From contig JAHBTY010000003.1 of assembly GCA_019638355.1 (NCBI GenBank), forward strand, positions 186,001 to 250,000: 64,000 nt of DNA. The letters are read 5' to 3'. This document shows positions 58,967 to 64,000 of the stretch, one piece after another. Position numbers and translations under genes: made by a program. Each line of letters begins with the position of its first letter. Positions within the stretch are counted from its first letter, which is position 1. The notes beneath the pieces are model-generated. The model did no database searches, was not told the DNA's origin, and saw nothing but the letters and a program-made list of their open reading frames with translations. Source of the DNA: Cyclobacteriaceae bacterium (lineage in GTDB: Bacteria; Bacteroidota; Bacteroidia; Cytophagales; Cyclobacteriaceae).

Positions 58967-59860
58967 TTAGGCTCTTCCGTATTGGTGAATATCCTGAACA
59001 GTAGCACTTGGATCTTTAATAGCTTTATCCATTTGGGCATTTGCTTCTGTAATTTTATCCATCGCCCGGTAAATGGCCGCACGGGTTTGATACGTATTAA
59101 AATTTTCAACACCAATAAACGGATTACTTACCGACTGATCTACCCATTTCAAAGCTTCTTCCAGATTGATTTTATGTTGCGCACAGAATTGTGCTGCTGT
59201 CAACCAATTCTCTTGCTTAAAACCAATTGAACTACGAAGGTCATCGCGCATTTTTGATACGTACACCTCATTGATGTTGGCTACTTCAATTGTAAACGGA
59301 ATTCTTTTTTTCTCCCAACGGAGATAGGCTTTTGCTGATGATGGCAAACGATCTTCAAAACCGAATGTGAGCCATTCTTTATAAGGAGCTTCCAATGGCA
59401 TTACATCCACACGCAATGCATCTTCTTTGGGATCGTAAAAATAACTTCCCCAACTGGATGAATTTTTAGAGAAGATCCACGTGTAAGGGCCTTCTTTGGC
59501 AACGGCCAGAAATAAACCATACGTACCGGCTTTCAATTCTTTGCCTTCAATCTTAACATCGTGCGAAACGGAAAACACGGTGTTCTCATTGGCACCCGCG
59601 CGCCAGGGTGCTGCCTTCGAAGGGCCAAAACCCTGATCGATAAATCCGAAGTGCGCCACTTCGCCCCAGATTTTTCCGGTGCGGTCTTCGCCATTCGGGC
59701 CGTGTACATCGGGGCTGCTATAGGCAATCGATACTTCAACGGGTCCGATAAACTGCGTTACTTTCGATTTTTGATTGTCGCCACTAGGTGGTGTGGTTAG
59801 TTGCTGGGCAGAAGCCGTAACAGCCCACATCAACATACAGAGTGTAATTAATTTTTTCAT
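58967..59860 (-). CDS. DUF2911 domain protein cut short by an in-frame stop
   Basis: 297 residues to the TAA. Signal peptide (TASAQ), DUF2911 domain (about 25-190: FIGPVEVSIAYSSPDVHGPN; WRAGANENTVFSVSHDVKIE) and the beginning of a TPR region (about 210-297). Reading through the TAA in frame gives another 77 codons of TPR sequence, so the ancestral protein was about 375 residues. The DUF2911 domain is whole, so a shorter functional protein is possible. Function of the family unknown; likely periplasmic. Confidence 0.82.
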   Translation of the reverse strand: MKKLITLCMLMWAVTASAQQLTTPPSGDNQKSKVTQFIGPVEVSIAYSSPDVHGPNGEDRTGKIWGEVAHFGFIDQGFGPSKAAPWRAGANENTVFSVSHDVKIEGKELKAGTYGLFLAVAKEGPYTWIFSKNSSSWGSYFYDPKEDALRVDVMPLEAPYKEWLTFGFEDRLPSSAKAYLRWEKKRIPFTIEVANINEVYVSKMRDDLRSSIGFKQENWLTAAQFCAQHKINLEEALKWVDQSVSNPFIGVENFNTYQTRAAIYRAMDKITEANAQMDKAIKDPSATVQDIHQYGRA

Positions 59861-59934
59861 TTGGGTAAGGGTTGATTTAACAATGCTTATACGGGTTCGG
59901 TTGCTAATTGGCTATCCGATTCCGAACAATGAAG

Positions 59935-60849
59935 TTAGATATTTTTTGATTGGTTGCCGGGAATCAACAAGCGGATTGAACCAGGATTGATTTTTACTTC
60001 AAACTTCTGCTCGGCCTGCATCGCCTCTCCATCAACATGAAATGCCACGGGCTCAGAAAAGCGTAGGCTTATTTCTTTGCCTTTTGAAAGCTTTATATAA
60101 TTTGATTTATCGAGCGTGCCCGAAAACATTTTGAGAGCAAATGCCGGTGCTTCCAGAAAAGGAACTTTCTTCACAAAACTGATGTCCAGTTCTCCATCGC
60201 ACACAGATGCATAGGGTGCAATGCGGGCATTGTTTCCAAATTGCGATGAGTTTGCAAACGCAATCACAAAGGCTTTCGCCTGAACAGATGTTCCGTCAAT
60301 AAATATCTCACCACTGATTTCATCATACTTCAAAAACTCTTGCACAACCAGGCGAGCGTAATTGGCTAAACCACGTTTTCCATTTTTTCCAAACAAACCA
60401 GCAATATGACCATCAAACCCAATACCCGAAACATTAATGGACAAATGATTATTTACTGTAAACGAGTCCATCGCAATTATTTCTGTAGAAGTAATATAAG
60501 GTAAAGTCTTTTTGAAATCGAGTGGTATGCCTAGGTGTCGTGCCAGTCCGTTGCCCGAACCTTTTGGGATAATACCCATAACCTGATTTGTATTTACAAC
60601 GCCTTTTGCAACTTCGTTAACAGTGCCATCGCCACCCATGGCAAACACTACATCAAAATTTTTTGATTGCGATGCTTCGCGGGCGAGTTGGGTTGCGTGT
60701 CCGCGACCTTGTGTAAATTCAAGATGTGCTTCAAGGCCAGCCTGCTGGCAAAATGAAAGTAACCGACCTTCCACGGCAGGTTTATAGCCGGTACCTGAAT
60801 ATTTATTAATGATAAATAATACCTGCTTGTTTCCGGTGGCCGAAGTCAT
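59935..60849 (-). CDS. Diacylglycerol kinase-like lipid kinase
   Basis: 304 residues. DAGK catalytic domain: nucleotide loop FAMGGDGTVNEVAKGVV, GIIPKGSGNGLARHLGIPL, and the C-terminal GEAMQAEQKFEV Gly-Asp/Glu site. It phosphorylates diacylglycerol or a similar lipid. The frame is open 33 codons upstream into the divergent gene, but a TACCTTTG promoter element lies just before the ATG at 60849, which is preferred. Confidence 0.87.
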   Translation of the reverse strand: MTSATGNKQVLFIINKYSGTGYKPAVEGRLLSFCQQAGLEAHLEFTQGRGHATQLAREASQSKNFDVVFAMGGDGTVNEVAKGVVNTNQVMGIIPKGSGNGLARHLGIPLDFKKTLPYITSTEIIAMDSFTVNNHLSINVSGIGFDGHIAGLFGKNGKRGLANYARLVVQEFLKYDEISGEIFIDGTSVQAKAFVIAFANSSQFGNNARIAPYASVCDGELDISFVKKVPFLEAPAFALKMFSGTLDKSNYIKLSKGKEISLRFSEPVAFHVDGEAMQAEQKFEVKINPGSIRLLIPGNQSKNI

Positions 60850-60852
60850 AAA

Positions 60853-60860
60853 CAAAGGTA
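60853..60860 (-). promoter_or_regulatory. -7 element (TACCTTTG) of the lipid kinase gene
   Basis: Perfect TAnnTTTG on the minus strand, 3 bases before the ATG at 60849. It shares two bases with the plus-strand element at 60859. Confidence 0.6.
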
Positions 60861-60866
60861 ACTTTA
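60859..60866 (+). promoter_or_regulatory. -7-like element (TAACTTTA) of the YopX-like gene
   Basis: One mismatch from TAnnTTTG, 5 bases before the ATG at 60872. The two divergent elements overlap head to head. Confidence 0.5.
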
Positions 60867-60871
60867 CTGGT

Positions 60872-61207
60872 ATGGATTTTAAGCCGCGTAAAATAAAATT
60901 TAAAGCCTGGGATGTTGAAAATAAGTTGTTGATGCGACTGAATAGCATCGACTGTAATAAGGGTGAGTTGGTTAAACGCGACCATATCTTGTTGCAGTTT
61001 ACGGGCCTGCACGATGGCGAAGGCGAAGAAATTTATGAGCTGGATGTGCTCATGCTTTCGCTCGAAAAATTTGTGGTGTTCTGGAATGAAGCCAGTAACA
61101 GTTGGCAGATAGCGCCTTTGAAAAATATGGCTGATGCGAAACCTTTTTTATCGGATACAGCGATAAAGATGAAACGCTTTGGTAGTTATTACCAGTTGGA
61201 GAATTAG
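60872..61207 (+). CDS. YopX-like protein
   Basis: 111 residues. It matches the YopX plan: N-terminal KPRKIKFKAWDVENKLLMRL, central ILLQFTGLHDGEGEEIYELD, and a C-terminal strand FVVFWNEASNSWQI. YopX proteins are mostly from phages and of unknown function. No other phage gene is near, and the gene sits between two core lipid-metabolism genes, so it may be a domesticated copy. The start follows the promoter element at 60859. Confidence 0.75.
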   Translation: MDFKPRKIKFKAWDVENKLLMRLNSIDCNKGELVKRDHILLQFTGLHDGEGEEIYELDVLMLSLEKFVVFWNEASNSWQIAPLKNMADAKPFLSDTAIKMKRFGSYYQLEN

Positions 61208-61208
61208 A

Positions 61209-61253
61209 GGCGTCAGACGGTTTTATAGATTAGCAATCAACCGTCAGGACGCC
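61209..61253. terminator. Inverted repeat between the YopX-like gene and acpP
   Basis: GGCGTC..ACGGTT (61209-61222) pairs with AACCGT...GACGCC (61239-61253), with a small internal bulge and 16-base loop. It lies 1 base after the YopX-like stop and before the converging acpP end. A long T run is absent, so strength is uncertain. Confidence 0.55.
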
Positions 61254-61263
61254 TGATGTCAAC

Positions 61264-61503
61264 TTACTTCGCCAGCTTGCTTTCAATGTAGCTGATAGCT
61301 TGCCCGATCGTTTGCATCTTTTCGGCATCGTCATCGGGAATTTTGATATCAAAGGTCTGTTCAAACTCCATTACCAGTTCGGCATAATCGAGTGAATCAA
61401 TGCCAAGGTCTTTTACAAAACTTGCTTCGGGTGTAATTTCAGAATCTGGAATGCCTAATTTTTCTTTCAGAATGGCATGTACCTTTTTTTGAACGTCTGG
61501 CAT
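61264..61503 (-). CDS. acpP: Acyl carrier protein
   Basis: 79 residues, acidic four-helix bundle. The phosphopantetheine site Ser37 is in VKDLGIDSLDYAELVMEFE, close to the canonical D-S-L motif. It carries growing fatty acyl chains. The gene is separated from the usual fab cluster: no fabF or rnc is adjacent. Its sequence differs slightly from standard AcpP (YAELV in place of VELVM), so an accessory carrier protein is possible. Confidence 0.85.
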   Translation of the reverse strand: MPDVQKKVHAILKEKLGIPDSEITPEASFVKDLGIDSLDYAELVMEFEQTFDIKIPDDDAEKMQTIGQAISYIESKLAK

Positions 61504-61573
61504 ACGGGCTTTTTTGATATCGGAAACAAAGCTAATAATCTTTTTAGATTTTCGCCTTTGGACTTGTGTAAGT

Positions 61574-62926
61574 TTAAAACCGCAACAAAAACTTCGTTCC
61601 TTTACCTAATTCTGATTTAACGGTAATGTTGCCTTCATGCTGCCGCATAATTTGTTTTGATAAACTTAGACCAATACCTGAGCCAGTTTTTTTGGTAGAG
61701 TAGAAGGGGATAAAGATTTTTTCGAGAGCTTCGCTATCAATACCTGAGCCGTTATCTTTTACTGAGATTATGGTGCGGCCTTTTTCGTTGGTATAACCGT
61801 TAAGTTCGATTTGTTTTTCGGGTTGTTCGTCAAAAGCCTGAATAGCATTCTTAATCAGGTTAATGATTACCTGTTCAATCATGGTTTTATCGGCCAGCAC
61901 ATATAGGTTAGCCGGGTCAACCGAAACGGAAATGGTAATCTGATTATCGGCTAATTCTTTTTTATGAAGTTGTGCGAGTTCATCCAACAACTCTTTTACG
62001 TTTACTTCAGCCAACTTCGGTTTGGGGATGTGCGTAAGATTCCGAAACTCTTTCACAAACTTAATCAGCCCTGCACTGCGTTTGCTAATGGTTTGCAACG
62101 ACAAGTACATGTCTTCCAAATCTTCTTTCTTTAATTCCGATTCGGTGGGCCGATCAATACGACCTTTCAGGTCTTCTTCCACAATTCCGGCCAACGATGA
62201 AATGGGCGTAACCGAATTCATGATCTCATGGGTAAGTACGCGCACCAGGTTTTGCCAGGCTTCCATTTCTTTTTCTTCCAGCTCGCTTTGGATGTTACTC
62301 ATCGAAATGAGTTTTACTTCTTCATCGCGTAAGGTAAGTTCAATGGCAAATACCGATAGCTGCACCGTTTCATCGCCAAACTTTAACTGCAACAACTCGC
62401 GGCCACCGGTTTTTAGTTTAAGAAACGTATCTACCAGCGATTCGCTCACAATTTTTAAATCCTCCACGCGATCGGCTTTGTTAACCCGCATCAGTCGCTT
62501 AGCTGCGCTGTTCATAATCTGAATGGAGCCATCGCGTTTAAACGTAAGCAACCCAATACCTACATGTTGCACAATGTTTTTGAAGAACTGGTATTCCGAA
62601 TCTTTTTCTTTACGCGCCTGCTTCAGTTTGGTTAACGCATCATTCAGTTCGCGTTGTAGTTTTTGAACTGTATCGGAGTTGGTATCGGATTTAAACGTTT
62701 GTGTGATTTCATCAAACCGGATAGAATCAAAAAAAGAACCAAGGGGAACATCATGGCCTTCTACTTCTTTCAGTAACAACTTAACCTGAAAGATAATAGC
62801 CCCCAGCATGGCTAATATTAAAATGTAGCTTCGGTTATCAGCCGAGACCAAAAACGCAAACACCACCGTAGTGGCCACCAGTATTGCAATACGGGTGACG
62901 AGTGGCGAGCGCTTGTTAGAGTCCAT
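61574..62926 (-). CDS. Sensor histidine kinase with PAS domain
   Basis: 450 residues. Two N-terminal membrane helices (about 9-27 and 32-50), a coiled linker, and a PAS domain (about 110-215: HVGIGLLTFKRDGSIQIMNS). The HisKA-like H box is VRVLTHEIMNSVTPI (His233), with the N, G1, F and G2 boxes of HATPase: INLIKNAIQAF, VKDNGSGID, FIPFYSTK and GSGIGLSL. It resembles NtrY-type kinases. It starts inside the end of the response regulator gene (11-base overlap), so the two are a cognate pair. Confidence 0.9.
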   Translation of the reverse strand: MDSNKRSPLVTRIAILVATTVVFAFLVSADNRSYILILAMLGAIIFQVKLLLKEVEGHDVPLGSFFDSIRFDEITQTFKSDTNSDTVQKLQRELNDALTKLKQARKEKDSEYQFFKNIVQHVGIGLLTFKRDGSIQIMNSAAKRLMRVNKADRVEDLKIVSESLVDTFLKLKTGGRELLQLKFGDETVQLSVFAIELTLRDEEVKLISMSNIQSELEEKEMEAWQNLVRVLTHEIMNSVTPISSLAGIVEEDLKGRIDRPTESELKKEDLEDMYLSLQTISKRSAGLIKFVKEFRNLTHIPKPKLAEVNVKELLDELAQLHKKELADNQITISVSVDPANLYVLADKTMIEQVIINLIKNAIQAFDEQPEKQIELNGYTNEKGRTIISVKDNGSGIDSEALEKIFIPFYSTKKTGSGIGLSLSKQIMRQHEGNITVKSELGKGTKFLLRF

Positions 62927-64000
62927 ACTTTTCCATTCTCCGGTAAAGGGAAGCGCGCGTTAAACCTAATTCTTCCGCAGCTTTTGAGATGTTACCGTTG
63001 TGCAGTTGTATTGCCTTTACCACCGCAGCCTTTTCAACTTCATCCAGGTTTAATGTATCGGAAGCAATGTCATTGGCGCTTTTACGGCTAAAAAGAAAAT
63101 CACTTTCCTGCAGGGTGGAGGAATCGGCCATAATAACAGCGCGCTCAATAGCATGTTGCAATTCACGTACATTGCCTGGCCACGGATATTTTTTCAGTTT
63201 GTTCATCGCATCCGCTGAAATGTTATGCACTTCCTTGCGGTATTTCTTGGCGTAATGATTCAGAAAATGATTGGCCAGTAAAGGGATATCATCAATGCGA
63301 TCGCCTAAGGGCGGAATAACAACTTCTACCGTATTGATTCGATACAACAAATCCTGACGGAATTTTCCTTCCTGCACCATTTGATGCAACGGCATGTTGG
63401 TAGCACAAATCAATCGAATGTCAACTTCAATCGGTTGGTTACTCCCCACACGTGTAACTTGCCTCGATTGCAATGCGCTCAATAATTTACTTTGCAATGC
63501 CATGCTCAGGTTACCTATCTCATCGAGAAACAATGTTCCGCCATTGGCTAACTCAAATCTTCCGGGCCTATCTTCACGTGCATCCGTAAAGGCACCTTTC
63601 TTGTGTCCGAATAATTCGCTTTCAAAAAGAGTTTCAGTAATAGCGCCCATATCGACTGCTACAAACGAACTATCCTTGCGCATCGATTTTTGATGAATAG
63701 CGCGTGCTACCAATTCCTTTCCGGTTCCGTTCTCGCCCAGTATTAACACGTTGGCATCGGTCTTGGCCACTTTATCAATTAAGGCAAATACATCTTTCAA
63801 GGCATTGCTTTGCCCAATAATATCGCGGAAAGGCTGGCTGATTTGTTCTTCCAGCATCTGCTTGGCCTTGCGCAGTTTATCAACTTCATTATATGATTTC
63901 TTTAACTTAATAGCAGTTGAAATAGTAGCCACCAGTTTTTCATTCTGCCAGGGCTTCAGGATAAAATCGGTAGCTCCTTCTTTTAAAGCCCGCACAGCCA
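62916..64000 (-). CDS. Sigma-54-dependent response regulator (NtrC type), 5' end outside the window
   Basis: About 361 residues are visible; the gene continues past the right edge. The end of a receiver domain (RALKEGATDFILKPWQ, with the conserved Lys) is followed by a sigma-54 AAA+ domain: Walker A LILGENGTGKELVARAIH, a GAFTDA loop (variant of GAFTGA), Walker B GGTLFLDEIGNL and the R-finger block. A Fis-type helix-turn-helix closes it (LHNGNISKAAEELGLTRASL). It activates sigma-54 promoters on phosphorylation by the downstream kinase. GTG at 63995 is internal, not a start. Confidence 0.9.
   Translation of the reverse strand, partial: AVRALKEGATDFILKPWQNEKLVATISTAIKLKKSYNEVDKLRKAKQMLEEQISQPFRDIIGQSNALKDVFALIDKVAKTDANVLILGENGTGKELVARAIHQKSMRKDSSFVAVDMGAITETLFESELFGHKKGAFTDAREDRPGRFELANGGTLFLDEIGNLSMALQSKLLSALQSRQVTRVGSNQPIEVDIRLICATNMPLHQMVQEGKFRQDLLYRINTVEVVIPPLGDRIDDIPLLANHFLNHYAKKYRKEVHNISADAMNKLKKYPWPGNVRELQHAIERAVIMADSSTLQESDFLFSRKSANDIASDTLNLDEVEKAAVVKAIQLHNGNISKAAEELGLTRASLYRRMEKYGL

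Overview
The window is chromosomal DNA of a member of the Bacteroidota, most likely the order Cytophagales. This rests on the families present (HmuY, DUF3078, DUF2795, DUF2911, DUF486, DUF3817, DUF6686-like, GAFTDA-type sigma-54 regulator), on the near absence of Shine-Dalgarno sequences, and on many copies of the Bacteroidota -7 promoter element TAnnTTTG. That element often lies only 3 to 10 bases before the start codon, so many mRNAs should be leaderless or nearly so. I used this to trim several over-extended reading frames. No rRNA, CRISPR array, insertion sequence or prophage was seen.

Layout. 0-12 kb: housekeeping genes (ExbD, SixA, LpxL-like acyltransferase, EttA, IspD, nucleoside phosphorylase, M16 peptidase, O-methyltransferase), one tRNA-Pro with an unusual AGG anticodon, a mntA-hepT pair coupled to ispD, and a vapBC pair. 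12-19 kb: LysM lytic transglycosylase, single-domain response regulator, DUF3078 protein, acetyltransferase and HerA-like ATPase. 18-27.8 kb: a haem-uptake locus with an AraC regulator, a TonB receptor carrying FRAP/NPNL and an intervening His, a surface lipoprotein HmuY, HmuTUV and HmuS, plus a small Cys-rich DUF6686-like gene. Three of its transcription units carry the same palindrome, TTTAGAA-N3-TTCTAAA, at the promoter, so the locus looks like one metal- or haem-controlled regulon.

27.8-43 kb: NagX-like membrane protein, prohibitin-like lipoprotein, dnaX with a ten-A slippery run that separates a gamma-like product from a tau extension in the -1 frame, a second vapBC whose toxin has an internal TGA, an M20-family peptidase, glycosyltransferase, SPOR/OmpA protein, bestrophin-like protein and an exported 1861-residue TPR-CHAT protein. 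43.1-46.6 kb: an AT-richer island of cassette-like genes. It holds a DUF5946 gene followed by an imperfect dyad, a MerR / MerF-like / CC-motif metal module with two matching operators, and a SRPBCC-ArsR-DinB operon with two tandem palindromes around its -7 element.

46.7-64 kb: Crp/Fnr regulator, dehalogenase-like hydrolase, an aspS enlarged by two in-frame insertions, TadA, flavin and zinc-type oxidoreductases, IlvE, DinB, GNAT, EamA and MocR genes, a DUF2911 gene cut by an in-frame stop, a lipid kinase divergent from a YopX-like gene, acyl carrier protein, and a sigma-54 two-component pair that runs off the right edge.
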